Shown: one piece after another, positions 17,891 to 26,294 of the stretch
Numbering within the stretch: the first letter of the stretch is position 1
How the letters are laid out: every line of letters starts with the position of its first letter
Source: Lutibacter oceani
GTDB lineage: Bacteria; Bacteroidota; Bacteroidia; Flavobacteriales; Flavobacteriaceae
Assembly: GCF_003384935.1 (NCBI RefSeq)
Contig: NZ_QTTQ01000010.1
Coordinates: 682,001-746,000, forward strand
Length of the DNA stretch: 64,000 nucleotides
Direction: 5' to 3'
Notes under the pieces: model-generated
What the model saw: the letters and a program-made list of their open reading frames with translations, nothing else
The model's database searches: none
What the model was told of the DNA's origin: nothing
Position numbers and translations under genes: made by a program

Positions 17891-18925
17891 ATGAATTTAA
17901 AAAAACTTATTCTTTTAATTATCAGCTTATTATTTATAATAGCAGGTGTATTAGCTTTTAATTTTTACAATAAAATTTATAAAGCAAATACTGTTAAAGA
18001 AGGTTTTTTATATATTCCTACAAATACAACTTTTAACGAAGTAGAAAATTTAGTTCGCCCTTATTTAAAAAGAGTAAAACCTTTTGTATGGGTGGCAACT
18101 AAAAAGAACTATCCAAATACAATAAAACCTGGAAAGTACCTTATTTCAGAAGGAATGAATAATAATGAATTAGTAAATTTATTAAGAAGTGGTAAACAAA
18201 CTCCAGTTAAATTATCATTTAACAATCAGGAGACTTTTGAAAAATTAGCAGGTAGAATTTCTCAACAAATAGAGGCTGATTCAATTTCTTTATTAAAAAG
18301 TTTTACTGATTTGCAATTTATTCAACAAAATGGTTTCAACCAATATACAGCAATTGGAATGTATATTCCGAATACATATGAGTTTTTTTGGAATACTTCA
18401 GCTGATGCATTTAGAAAAAAAATGCTGCGAGAATACAATGCCTTTTGGAACAACACAAGATTGGAAAAAGCAAAAAATCAACGTCTAAGTCCAAATGAAG
18501 TTATTACTTTAGCCTCAATTGTACAAAAAGAAACTGCGGTGGTTAGTGAAAGACCTATTGTTGCGGGGTTGTATTTAAATAGACTACATAATAAATGGCC
18601 ATTACAAGCTGATCCAACAGTAATTTTTGCCCTAAAAAGTAAATTAGGAGAAGATACTCTTATTAAAAGAGTGTTAAAAAAGGATTTACAAATTGACTCA
18701 CCTTATAACACTTATAAAAATATTGGATTACCACCTGGACCTATTACAATGCCCGACCTAACTTCGGTAGAAGCTGTTTTAAATGCTAAAAAACATGACT
18801 ACTACTATATGTGTGCAAGTGTTACAAATATTGGTCAACACGAATTCGCGAAAACGTTATCGCAACACAACAAAAATGCCGTTAAGTACCAAAATTGGTT
18901 AAACAAACAAGGCGTAAATAGGTAA
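17891..18925 (+). CDS. mltG: endolytic peptidoglycan transglycosylase MltG
   Basis: Inner-membrane lytic transglycosylase that cuts nascent glycan strands and is thought to set chain length. The 344-residue protein has an N-terminal membrane anchor (about 5-25), a LysM-like region, and the YceG catalytic domain with SPNEVITLASIVQKETAVVSE (catalytic Glu in IVQKE, about residue 215) and VAGLYLNRLHNKWPLQADPTVIFAL. The end YYYMCASVTNIGQHEFAKTLSQHN matches family C-termini. It is the last gene of the dapF operon. Confidence 0.94.
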   Translation: MNLKKLILLIISLLFIIAGVLAFNFYNKIYKANTVKEGFLYIPTNTTFNEVENLVRPYLKRVKPFVWVATKKNYPNTIKPGKYLISEGMNNNELVNLLRSGKQTPVKLSFNNQETFEKLAGRISQQIEADSISLLKSFTDLQFIQQNGFNQYTAIGMYIPNTYEFFWNTSADAFRKKMLREYNAFWNNTRLEKAKNQRLSPNEVITLASIVQKETAVVSERPIVAGLYLNRLHNKWPLQADPTVIFALKSKLGEDTLIKRVLKKDLQIDSPYNTYKNIGLPPGPITMPDLTSVEAVLNAKKHDYYYMCASVTNIGQHEFAKTLSQHNKNAVKYQNWLNKQGVNR

Positions 18926-18968
18926 AACTACAAGCACTCAATATATTATTTTTATATATTTTTTAACA

Positions 18969-18996
18969 AATAATTATTTTTAAATAATTATTTTTA
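18969..18996. repeat. two tandem copies of a 14-base AT repeat
   Basis: The unit AATAATTATTTTTA occurs twice in direct succession in the gap after mltG. It is low-complexity and may be slipped-strand variation without function. Confidence 0.5.
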
Positions 18997-19062
18997 GTTA
19001 TTATCACAATTTTAAAAGTTTTGTTAAATATTTCTTAATTAAAATATTTTTACATAAATTTG

Positions 19063-19092
19063 TTGCTTAATATAAAATATATTATACCTTTG
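19063..19092 (+). promoter_or_regulatory. promoter of the lytic-transglycosylase-like gene
   Basis: A -33 TTG (19063-19065) lies exactly 19 bases before the -7 box TACCTTTG (19085-19092), the ideal Bacteroidota layout. A second box TAAATTTG (19055-19062) overlaps the -33 element. Confidence 0.7.
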
Positions 19093-19129
19093 CACCCCGA
19101 AATTTGAAAGGAACTAAAGCCTTTAAATT

Positions 19130-19747
19130 ATGAGAAAAGTAATAATATTTTTAAGTTTACTACTTGTTGTCGTTATAATTTCAGCATTTTCTGAAGACAC
19201 AAACAACACGAACAACTCAACCAATTTTACCGAATCAATTAACTTTGTACCTACTGAACAGGAAGTTATTTCTAAAGAATATAACATTCCATTTATTGGT
19301 AATTCATTTAACGGTTTTAGAGATGCCATAGCATTTAAAGAATCACAAGGAAGATATCACGTTGTTAACACATTAGGCTATTTAGGCAAATATCAATTTG
19401 GGAAATCAACTTTAAAAAGGTTTAAAATACACAACACACAAGAATTTTTAAATACACCCGAACTACAAGAAGAAGCTTTTTTAGCACTATGTTCTTTAAA
19501 CAAGTGGATTTTAAGAAAAGACATTAAAAGAAGTGTGGGTAAAAAAATTAATGGTGTTGAAATTACTGAATCTGGAATTTTAGCTGCTGCACATTTAGCT
19601 GGAGCAGGAAATGTAAAAAAATACTTAAGAAGTTATGGTGAATACACATTTAAAGATGCTTATGGTTCATCAATTCAACATTATATAAGAGAGTTTTCTG
19701 GCTATAATACTTCATTTATTATAGCAAATAGAAAGCCTGTTGTTTAA
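19130..19747 (+). CDS. exported lysozyme-fold/lytic-transglycosylase-like protein
   Basis: A 205-residue protein with a signal peptide or anchor (residues 1-20) and a lysozyme-like domain. The segment FRDAIAFKESQGRYHVVNTLGYLGKYQFGKSTL (about 63-95) has the glutamate-serine (KESQG) and following GYLGKYQFG of bacterial SLT-type muramidases. The later GILAAAHLAGAGNVKKYLRSYG also fits this fold. Peptidoglycan cleavage is expected but no homologue of known function is recognised. It stands alone with its own promoter and terminator. Confidence 0.7.
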   Translation: MRKVIIFLSLLLVVVIISAFSEDTNNTNNSTNFTESINFVPTEQEVISKEYNIPFIGNSFNGFRDAIAFKESQGRYHVVNTLGYLGKYQFGKSTLKRFKIHNTQEFLNTPELQEEAFLALCSLNKWILRKDIKRSVGKKINGVEITESGILAAAHLAGAGNVKKYLRSYGEYTFKDAYGSSIQHYIREFSGYNTSFIIANRKPVV

Positions 19748-19765
19748 AAAAAGATTACTTAAAAT

Positions 19766-19803
19766 AAAAAAAGAGCTTAAATAATTATTTAAGCTCTTTT
19801 TTT
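19766..19803. terminator. bidirectional terminator
   Basis: Arms with core GAGCTTAAAT (19773-19782) and ATTTAAGCTC (19787-19796), extended by A/T runs, serve the lytic-type gene and the convergent methylase gene. Confidence 0.88.
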
Positions 19804-20518
19804 ATTCTTTATGAATTATAAATATTGTAGGTTTTTTATGCAAATCAGGATGTTCATTTTTCCAATCTTTTACTTCAAGAGTTCTAATATATTCGTCCTC
19901 TAAAGTTATGTTACATGCAATACAAAGCTTTGCTGTAGGTGTTAATGTACTTTTTAAATCAGTAAACATTTTTTCATTTCTATAAGGAGTTTCAATAAAT
20001 ATTTGAGATTGATTTTTTTCTTTTGAAAGTTTTTCTAAACTTTTTATTGTTTTTTTTCTTTCAGAAGTGTCAATTGGTAAATACCCATTAAATGTAAAGT
20101 GCTGACCGTTAAAACCTGAAGCCATCATAGCCAAAATAATTGAAGAAGGTCCTACTAAAGGAATTACTCTAATTCCTTTTTCATGTGCTAATTTTACAAT
20201 TTCAGCACCAGGATCTGCGATTGCTGGAACACCAGCCTCAGAAAGTAAGCCAACAGAAACGCCTGTTTCACAAATATCTAAATAACTCCTAACCTCCAGT
20301 TGATCTGCATATTTATCTAACTTTAAAATAGTTAAAGAAGGTTGAGACTTTCTTGGAGTAATTCTCTTTATAAATTTTCGAGCTGTTTTTTCATTTTCAA
20401 CAATAAAACAATCTAATTCTTCTATTATTTTTTTTACAGATAAAGGAAGTACTTCTAATGGCTCATTATCTCCTAAAGTAGTTGGTATTAAATATAATTT
20501 ACCCTTTTGACTATCCAT
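19802..20518 (-). CDS. tetrapyrrole-methylase-fold SAM methyltransferase (RsmI-like)
   Basis: A 238-residue SAM-dependent methyltransferase related to RsmI, which methylates the 2'-O of C1402 in 16S rRNA. The start KGKLYLIPTTLGD, LLSEAGVPAIADPGAEIVKLAHEKGIRVIPLVGPSSIILAMMASGFNGQHFTFNGYLP and FIETPYRNEKM correspond to conserved RsmI blocks. It is shorter than E. coli RsmI (about 286), a variant common in Bacteroidota that I recall as annotated only as SAM methyltransferase, so the exact target is uncertain. It overlaps the phosphatase gene by eight bases. Confidence 0.82.
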   Translation of the reverse strand: MDSQKGKLYLIPTTLGDNEPLEVLPLSVKKIIEELDCFIVENEKTARKFIKRITPRKSQPSLTILKLDKYADQLEVRSYLDICETGVSVGLLSEAGVPAIADPGAEIVKLAHEKGIRVIPLVGPSSIILAMMASGFNGQHFTFNGYLPIDTSERKKTIKSLEKLSKEKNQSQIFIETPYRNEKMFTDLKSTLTPTAKLCIACNITLEDEYIRTLEVKDWKNEHPDLHKKPTIFIIHKE

Positions 20519-20972
20519 TCGAATTTATTTTTTTTGCAATCTCATCACAAGCCTCATCTAACATTTTAAATACATTTTTAAAACCGAAATCCCCACCGTA
20601 ATACGGATCTGGAACATCTAAATTTTCATTTGGAAAAACTTCATTTAAAATTAATTTAACTTTTAGTTTATCTGCCTCATTTCTAGCTAAAGAAATTACA
20701 TTAGAATAATTAGAATTATCCATCACATAAATAAAATCAAACAAATCAAAATCTTCAACAGTAAACTTTCTTGCTTTTTGGTCAGAAATATCAATACCAT
20801 TTGTTTTTGCTATTGAAATAGAGCGTTTATCAGGCTTTTCACCAACATGATATGCACCCGTTCCAGCAGAATCTACAAAAGTTTTAAAGCTAAAAATTTT
20901 CGACTTTAATATTCCTTCCGCTAATGGTGAACGACAAATATTGCCGAGACAAACCATTAATACTTTAGTCAT
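20511..20972 (-). CDS. low-molecular-weight protein-tyrosine phosphatase
   Basis: A 153-residue phosphatase with the P-loop CLGNICRS at residues 8-15 (Cys8 nucleophile, Arg14) and the general-acid loop DVPDPYYGGDFGF near residue 120. The whole fold is covered, with the usual length. Family members dephosphorylate protein tyrosine, in bacteria often linked to polysaccharide export, but no kinase or export gene is adjacent here. It sits between dnaA and the RsmI-like gene on the same strand with small gaps. Confidence 0.93.
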   Translation of the reverse strand: MTKVLMVCLGNICRSPLAEGILKSKIFSFKTFVDSAGTGAYHVGEKPDKRSISIAKTNGIDISDQKARKFTVEDFDLFDFIYVMDNSNYSNVISLARNEADKLKVKLILNEVFPNENLDVPDPYYGGDFGFKNVFKMLDEACDEIAKKINSNG

Positions 20973-20981
20973 TTATTTAAT

Positions 20982-22409
20982 TTAAAATGTAAGTTTTTTT
21001 GTTAACTCATCCACATACCTTCTAAACTGCTTGTCAGTTTCTGTTAAATTATCAACAGTTTTACAAGCGTGCAGTACCGTAGCATGGTCTCTTTTACCGA
21101 TTTGAGACCCAATACTTGCCAATGAAGCTTTAGTCATTCTTTTTGCAAAATACATTGCTAATTGACGCGCTTGAACAATGTGCCTTTTACGTGTTTTGGA
21201 TTGCAAAGTTGCCACATCCAATTCAAAATAATTAGAAACAATTTTCTGAATATAATCTATAGAAACTTCACGCTTAGTATTTTTAACAAACTTATCTACA
21301 ATTTGCTTAGTTAAGGAAAGTGTAAATTCTTTTCTATTAAAAGAAGCTTGCGCAATCATAGAAATTAAGACACCTTCTAATTCACGTACATTCGATTTTA
21401 TGTGCTTGGCAATATATTCAACAATTTCAGTAGGCATTTCCACACCATCTCTAAATAATTTATTTTCTAAAATAGAAACTCTTGTTTCATAATCAGGAGC
21501 TTGAAGCTCAGCTGACAATCCCCACTTAAATCTAGACAACAAACGTTGTTCAATATCCTGCATATCAACAGGAGCTTTGTCTGAAGTTAAAATTACTTGT
21601 TTCCCATTTTGATGCAAATGGTTAAAAATATGAAAGAATACATCTTGGGTTCCTGTTTTACCAGACAAAAATTGAACATCATCAATAATCAAAGCATCAA
21701 TCATTTGATAAAAATGAATAAAATCATTTCGTGTATTCCCTTTTACAGAATCAATATATTGCTGTGTAAATTTTTCTGAAGAAATATATAATACCGTTTT
21801 GTCTGGATATTTATCTTTAATTTCAACACCTATCGCGTGTGCAATATGCGTTTTTCCCAATCCAACTCCTCCATAAATTAATAAAGGATTAAAAGAAGTC
21901 CCTCCAGGTTTATTAGCAACAGCCATACCAGCTGAACGCGCTAAACGGTTGGAATCTCCTTCAACAAAACTTTCAAAATTGTAATTTGGATTAAGTTGAG
22001 ATTCAATTTTTACTTTTTGAATTCCTGGAATAATAAACGGATTTTTTAATTCACGCTTATTAAAATCAATTGGAACTGTAACACCTTGAGATTTTATAGG
22101 GTTTCTATTTGAACTTGGAAATTTTACAGTATGCGGATTATTACTACTGTAGTTATTTTCCATCCTAACATCATAAATCAACTTTGCATCATCACCAAGT
22201 TGTTTTACCAAAGCAACTCTTAATAACTTAATATAATGCTCTTCCAACCATTCGTAGAAAAATTTACTAGGAACTTGAATAGTTAATGCCTCACCTGATA
22301 ACTTTATTGGTTTAATAGGCTCAAACCAAGTTTTATACGCTTGTTGCTTAATATTATCTTGAATAAAAGATAAACATTCCGTCCAAACTGATGATGCAGT
22401 TTTACTCAT
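20982..22409 (-). CDS. dnaA: chromosomal replication initiator DnaA
   Basis: Initiates replication by binding DnaA boxes and melting the origin. Domain I is at the start (SVWTECLSFIQDNIKQQAYKTWFEPI), domain II is a variable linker (about 95-140), the AAA+ domain has Walker A GGVGLGKTH and Walker B ALIIDDVQFL, and domain IV ends with the DNA-binding signature GKRDHATVLHACK. The 475-residue length is normal. The 166-base upstream gap has no recognisable DnaA box (TTATCCACA), so an adjacent origin is not supported. Confidence 0.98.
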   Translation of the reverse strand: MSKTASSVWTECLSFIQDNIKQQAYKTWFEPIKPIKLSGEALTIQVPSKFFYEWLEEHYIKLLRVALVKQLGDDAKLIYDVRMENNYSSNNPHTVKFPSSNRNPIKSQGVTVPIDFNKRELKNPFIIPGIQKVKIESQLNPNYNFESFVEGDSNRLARSAGMAVANKPGGTSFNPLLIYGGVGLGKTHIAHAIGVEIKDKYPDKTVLYISSEKFTQQYIDSVKGNTRNDFIHFYQMIDALIIDDVQFLSGKTGTQDVFFHIFNHLHQNGKQVILTSDKAPVDMQDIEQRLLSRFKWGLSAELQAPDYETRVSILENKLFRDGVEMPTEIVEYIAKHIKSNVRELEGVLISMIAQASFNRKEFTLSLTKQIVDKFVKNTKREVSIDYIQKIVSNYFELDVATLQSKTRKRHIVQARQLAMYFAKRMTKASLASIGSQIGKRDHATVLHACKTVDNLTETDKQFRRYVDELTKKLTF

Positions 22410-22575
22410 TGGTATTCTAAATAGTATTTAAAGTTAATTAGTTGCTCAAAAAAAGAGTAAACTATGGTTATTCTTTGGTTGTACAAAAATGTGAATATTT
22501 TTTAGCATAAAAAAATAAAATATCTATTGATTATTAATTTTTTTTTACGTAAATAACATCTCATAAATATACAAA

Positions 22576-22992
22576 ATGATTTCAGATAAAATTGAATTTA
22601 GAGTAAGGTATGGTGAAACCGACCAAATGAGTTACGCATATCATGGTAATTATGCTCAATACTTTGAAATGGGAAGAATAGAATGGCTAAGGAAATTAGG
22701 GGTTTCATACAAAAAAATGGAAGAAACTGGCATTATGTTACCTGTAATTAATCTAAATATAAATTACTTAAAACCTGCAAAATACGATGATTTATTAACG
22801 TTAAAAACAACTTTATCTAAACTTCCAAGTGCTCGGATTCAATTTGATTACGAAATACATAATGAAAAAGGTGAACTTTTAACTACCGCAACAACAACTT
22901 TGGTGTTTGTAAACATGAAAACAAACAGACCAACACGTGCACCAGAATATTTATTGAATAAACTAAAAGAAAGCAATATTAAATTTGTTTAA
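22576..22992 (+). CDS. acyl-CoA thioesterase, YbgC/4HBT type
   Basis: A 138-residue hotdog-fold thioesterase. The active-site region is VRYGETDQMSYAYHGNYAQYFEMGRIEWLRKLGV, the YbgC/4-hydroxybenzoyl-CoA thioesterase pattern with Asp17 and the following aromatic/His-Asn-Tyr motif. Expected activity is hydrolysis of short or medium acyl-CoA or acyl-ACP esters. It is divergent from dnaA and its 3' end overlaps the convergent IMPACT-family gene by 14 bases. No operon partner points to the acyl substrate. Confidence 0.88.
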   Translation: MISDKIEFRVRYGETDQMSYAYHGNYAQYFEMGRIEWLRKLGVSYKKMEETGIMLPVINLNINYLKPAKYDDLLTLKTTLSKLPSARIQFDYEIHNEKGELLTTATTTLVFVNMKTNRPTRAPEYLLNKLKESNIKFV

Positions 22993-23593
22993 TTTTTAAA
23001 CATCTTAAATCTTCAAAATACTTTTTAACTTTTTTGGCATTCTTTTTTCTTACTGAAATTAGAAAATCACAATTCAATTCCATTTTTTGATTCAAAATAT
23101 CTAAATTATTTTCTTTAATAATTCGCATCACTTTATTCATGTGTTGATATTCAAAAATCAATTGAAATTCAATATTAATAGTTTTTTCAACTATTACAGC
23201 TTCATCTAAAATTATTTTAGCAGCAGTTTTATAAGCAGTAATTAAGCCTCCAACACCTAATTTAGTTCCTCCAAAATAACGAACCACCACCACTAAAACA
23301 TTTGTAAGTTCGTTGGATAAAATTTGACCGTAAATTGGTTGTCCGGCAGAATTATTAGGTTCACCATCATCATTAACTCTATAACGCACTTCCTCAATAC
23401 CTAATTGCCATGCATAACACCAATGCCTTGCTGTATGATGTTTCTTTTTTAGCTCACCAATTAATTCTTTAACATCTTCTTCTGAAGAAATTGGAAAAAC
23501 AAAACCTATAAATTTGCTTCCTTTTTCTTTATACAAAGTATCACCTTTAGCAATTTCAATGGTTTTATATGTATCTTTTTCTGCGATATTCAA
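22979..23593 (-). CDS. YigZ/IMPACT-family protein
   Basis: A 204-residue member of UPF0029/YigZ. The N-terminal domain has GSKFIGFVFPISSEEDVKELIGELKKKHHTARHWCYAW and DDGEPNNSAGQPIYGQILSNELTNVLVVVVRYFGGTKLGVGGLITAYKTAAKIIL, the conserved IMPACT core, followed by the smaller C-terminal ferredoxin-like domain. Eukaryotic IMPACT regulates GCN2; bacterial function is not settled. The gene converges on the thioesterase gene with a 14-base overlap. Confidence 0.9.
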   Translation of the reverse strand: MNIAEKDTYKTIEIAKGDTLYKEKGSKFIGFVFPISSEEDVKELIGELKKKHHTARHWCYAWQLGIEEVRYRVNDDGEPNNSAGQPIYGQILSNELTNVLVVVVRYFGGTKLGVGGLITAYKTAAKIILDEAVIVEKTINIEFQLIFEYQHMNKVMRIIKENNLDILNQKMELNCDFLISVRKKNAKKVKKYFEDLRCLKIKQI

Positions 23594-23650
23594 AATTTTA
23601 AGTTACAAATATATCAAAAGCATTTTTTTTATTTTCCATTTTAAAATGAA

Positions 23651-23658
23651 TATATTTG
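23651..23658 (+). promoter_or_regulatory. -7 promoter box of the asparaginase-family gene
   Basis: TATATTTG, a full match to TAnnTTTG, lies 19 bases before the ATG at 23678. No -33 TTG is seen at the ideal distance. Confidence 0.5.
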
Positions 23659-23677
23659 AATATAAAATTAATCTCTA

Positions 23678-24730
23678 ATGAAAAAACTAAACTTATTATT
23701 AGTTGCACTTCTTTTAATTGTTTCTTGTAAAGAAAAAACTACCAAAGAAGATATTGAAACTAAAAGAGAACCAAATTCATTTGCCATTGTAATTCACGGA
23801 GGAGCTGGAGGAATTAAACGTGAATATTTTACAGAAGAACAACAAGAAGCTTATGCACAAAAATTACAAGAAGCTATAGATGCTGGTTATGCTGTTTTAG
23901 AAAAAGGTGGGATTTCACTTGATGCCGTTCAGGCTGCAATAAATGTAATGGAAGATTCTCCACTATTTAATGCCGGAAAAGGTGCTGTATATAATAGTGA
24001 AGGAAATCAGGAAATGGATGCTGCAATAATGGACGGAAAAACATTAAACGCTGGAGCAATTGCTGGTGTTAACCATATTAAAAATCCTATTCTAGCGGCT
24101 AGAATTGTGATGGATAGTTCATCTCATGTATTACTTTCAGGAAAAGGTGCTGAAATTATGGCAAAATCCTTCGGTATTGAGATGGTTGACAGTTCTTACT
24201 TTTTTACAGAAAAAAGAATGAATCAGCTTAAAAAAATACAAGGAAAAGAAAAAACAGAACTTGATCATACTGCTTTTTTAATAAAAAACGAATTAATTGA
24301 CGATCATAAATATGGTACTGTTGGTGCAGTTGCTATGGATAAAACTGGAAATATTGCAGCAGGAACTTCTACTGGAGGCATGACCAATAAAAAATATGGA
24401 CGAGTGGGCGATGTTCCAATTATAGGTGCCGGTACGTATGCTAATAATTTAACTTGTGGAATTTCAGCTACAGGAACTGGAGAATTTTTTATTAGAACAG
24501 TTGCTTCTCACGAAGTTTCAAGCTTAATTAAATACAAAAACTTTACACCAGCTGAAGCCTTAAACGACGTTTTATTCAATCAAATAGGACCTTTAGGTGG
24601 AGAAGGTGGAATGATTTTATTAGACAAAAATGGCGATGTATATTGGGATTTTAATTCTACAGGAATGTTTAGAGCCTATAAAAAATCTGACGGAACATCA
24701 AAAGTTGAAATGTTTGAAAAAACAGAGTAG
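23678..24730 (+). CDS. isoaspartyl peptidase/L-asparaginase, Ntn-hydrolase lipoprotein
   Basis: A 350-residue type-2 asparaginase/beta-aspartyl peptidase that hydrolyses isoaspartyl dipeptides or asparagine. The signal MKKLNLLLVALLLIVSC gives a lipobox with Cys17, so it is exported and lipidated. The N-terminal half has AIVIHGGAGGI and NAGKGAVYNSEGNQEMDAAIMDG, and autocleavage is expected before the threonine in HKYGTVGAVAMD (about residue 210). The beta subunit continues with GTSTGGMTNKKYGRVGDVPIIGAGTYA. All landmarks are intact. It converges on ribD with no spacer. Confidence 0.92.
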   Translation: MKKLNLLLVALLLIVSCKEKTTKEDIETKREPNSFAIVIHGGAGGIKREYFTEEQQEAYAQKLQEAIDAGYAVLEKGGISLDAVQAAINVMEDSPLFNAGKGAVYNSEGNQEMDAAIMDGKTLNAGAIAGVNHIKNPILAARIVMDSSSHVLLSGKGAEIMAKSFGIEMVDSSYFFTEKRMNQLKKIQGKEKTELDHTAFLIKNELIDDHKYGTVGAVAMDKTGNIAAGTSTGGMTNKKYGRVGDVPIIGAGTYANNLTCGISATGTGEFFIRTVASHEVSSLIKYKNFTPAEALNDVLFNQIGPLGGEGGMILLDKNGDVYWDFNSTGMFRAYKKSDGTSKVEMFEKTE

Positions 24731-25780
24731 CTACTTATTTTTATAAATAAACAAAGTATCATTTGAAATTTTTCTAATTTCTGATGATACTTTTTGTAAT
24801 TCTGGTGCTTTTATTCCTTTTTTAAAATTAATAGCTCCTACAAAAACAAAGGCCTCATCCCATAAATTAGCATTAATAAAACTTTGTAAAGTTTGCGCTC
24901 CACCTTCAACAATAACAGATTGAATTTCATATTTATATAAAACTTCACAAACTTGGGTTGGTACATTTTTACTAAAATCTATTTTTTCAAAAAACAATTT
25001 TTTAGTCAAATCTTTATCATTTTTAACTTCATTTAAAATAATGGTTTTAACACTTCCATCATATAAATTATAAGAAACAGGAATTTTCAATTTTCTATCT
25101 AAAACTACCCTCACTGGATTTTCACCTTCCCAACTTCTAACCGTTAAACTAGGATTATCATTTAACGCAGTTTTTGTTCCAACAAAAATAGCTTGTTCAT
25201 CAGCTCTCATTTTATGCACGTACTGTTGGGAATATTGGTTAGATATCCAATTAGGCGAAATATCAGCTGGTTCACTCCTATTTTTATCTATAAATCCATC
25301 ATTAGTTTCAGCCCATTTTAAAACAATAAAAGGCCGCTTTAATTTATGAAATGTAAAAAATCGTTTATTTAAATTATAGCATTCATTTTGTAACACTCCA
25401 ACAATTACATCACATCCATTTTGTTGTAAATGTAAAACACCTCTTCCGCTAACTTTACTGTTACTGTCTATGATTCCAATAACTGCTTTTTTAATGCCAC
25501 TTTCTACAATTAAATTGGCACAAGGTGGCGTTTTTCCATAATGAGAACAAGGCTCTAAACTCACATAAATAGTTGCTTTTTTTAATAATGATTTATCTTT
25601 AACTGAGTTAATAGCATTTACCTCAGCATGTGGTTCACCTGCTTTTTTATGCCAACCTTCACCAATAATAGTTTCATTATAAACAATTACACAACCAACC
25701 ATAGGATTCGGATAGGTAGCTCCCAAACCATTTTTAGCTAATTGAATGCAGCGTTTTATATATTTTTCATGTAAATTCAC
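24731..25780 (-). CDS. ribD: bifunctional riboflavin deaminase/reductase RibD
   Basis: Second and third steps of riboflavin synthesis. The N-terminal deaminase has the zinc motifs HAEVNAI and PCSHYGKTPPC, and the C-terminal reductase has VLKWAETNDGF, VVLDRKLKIP and SVIVEGGAQTLQSF. I chose the GTG at 25780 (349 residues, VNLHEKYIKRCIQLA): an ATG further upstream exists at 25903 but would add 41 hydrophobic residues and run into the divergent acetyltransferase gene. There is no other start between. The riboflavin pathway is not clustered here. Confidence 0.93.
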   Translation of the reverse strand: MNLHEKYIKRCIQLAKNGLGATYPNPMVGCVIVYNETIIGEGWHKKAGEPHAEVNAINSVKDKSLLKKATIYVSLEPCSHYGKTPPCANLIVESGIKKAVIGIIDSNSKVSGRGVLHLQQNGCDVIVGVLQNECYNLNKRFFTFHKLKRPFIVLKWAETNDGFIDKNRSEPADISPNWISNQYSQQYVHKMRADEQAIFVGTKTALNDNPSLTVRSWEGENPVRVVLDRKLKIPVSYNLYDGSVKTIILNEVKNDKDLTKKLFFEKIDFSKNVPTQVCEVLYKYEIQSVIVEGGAQTLQSFINANLWDEAFVFVGAINFKKGIKAPELQKVSSEIRKISNDTLFIYKNK

Positions 25781-25802
25781 GGCGTAAAAATAGTATTTTA
25801 AA

Positions 25803-26294
25803 ATGACTCTTAACAACTTTAAAATCAGAGAAATTATACCTGAAGATAATGCAAAAATAGCTAAAGCAATTCGTGATGTTTTAATTGAATATGGTGTTCC
25901 CAAAGTAGGAACAGCCTATGCCGATACCATTTTAGATACGTTGTTTGAAGCTTATAATTTTGAAAAATCTGTCTATTTTATAATTGAAAAAGATGGTGAA
26001 ATTTTCGGAGGAGCAGGCATTAAACAATTAGACAATTACACAGGAAAAGTATGTGAATTGCAAAAAATGTATTTTTTACCTGAAGCAAGAGGAATTGGAT
26101 TAGGAAGCAAAATGATGCAAACCTGTTTGCAAAAAGCAAGAGATTTTGGTTTTGAAAAATGCTATTTAGAAACCTTACCTTATATGCAGGATGCCAGAAA
26201 ACTTTATAGGAAAGTAGGTTTTAAAGATTTGGATGCACCTATGGGAGATACAGGTCATTATTCATGTAATTTATGGATGCTTAAAGATTTATAA
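25803..26294 (+). CDS. GNAT-family N-acetyltransferase
   Basis: A 163-residue acetyltransferase. The acetyl-CoA-binding segment is LQKMYFLPEARGIGLGSKMMQTCLQKARDFGFEKCYLETLPYMQDARKLYRKVGF (about 92-146), a clear R-G-x-G-x-G/A loop. The C-terminal MGDTGHYSCNLWMLKDL resembles a subgroup often annotated as GNAT of unknown substrate. Its stop overlaps the prmC start by one base, so the two are co-translated; a functional link to release-factor methylation is not established. Confidence 0.9.
   Translation: MTLNNFKIREIIPEDNAKIAKAIRDVLIEYGVPKVGTAYADTILDTLFEAYNFEKSVYFIIEKDGEIFGGAGIKQLDNYTGKVCELQKMYFLPEARGIGLGSKMMQTCLQKARDFGFEKCYLETLPYMQDARKLYRKVGFKDLDAPMGDTGHYSCNLWMLKDL

Noticed and set aside
22410-22575. 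Replication origin next to dnaA
   Set aside because: No DnaA box or AT-rich 13-mer array recognisable; the gap is too short and the surrounding gene order gives no origin signature.
25781-25903. ATG start for ribD inside the divergent acetyltransferase gene
   Set aside because: The added 41 residues are hydrophobic, do not belong to RibD, and overlap another gene; GTG 25780 gives the family N-terminus.
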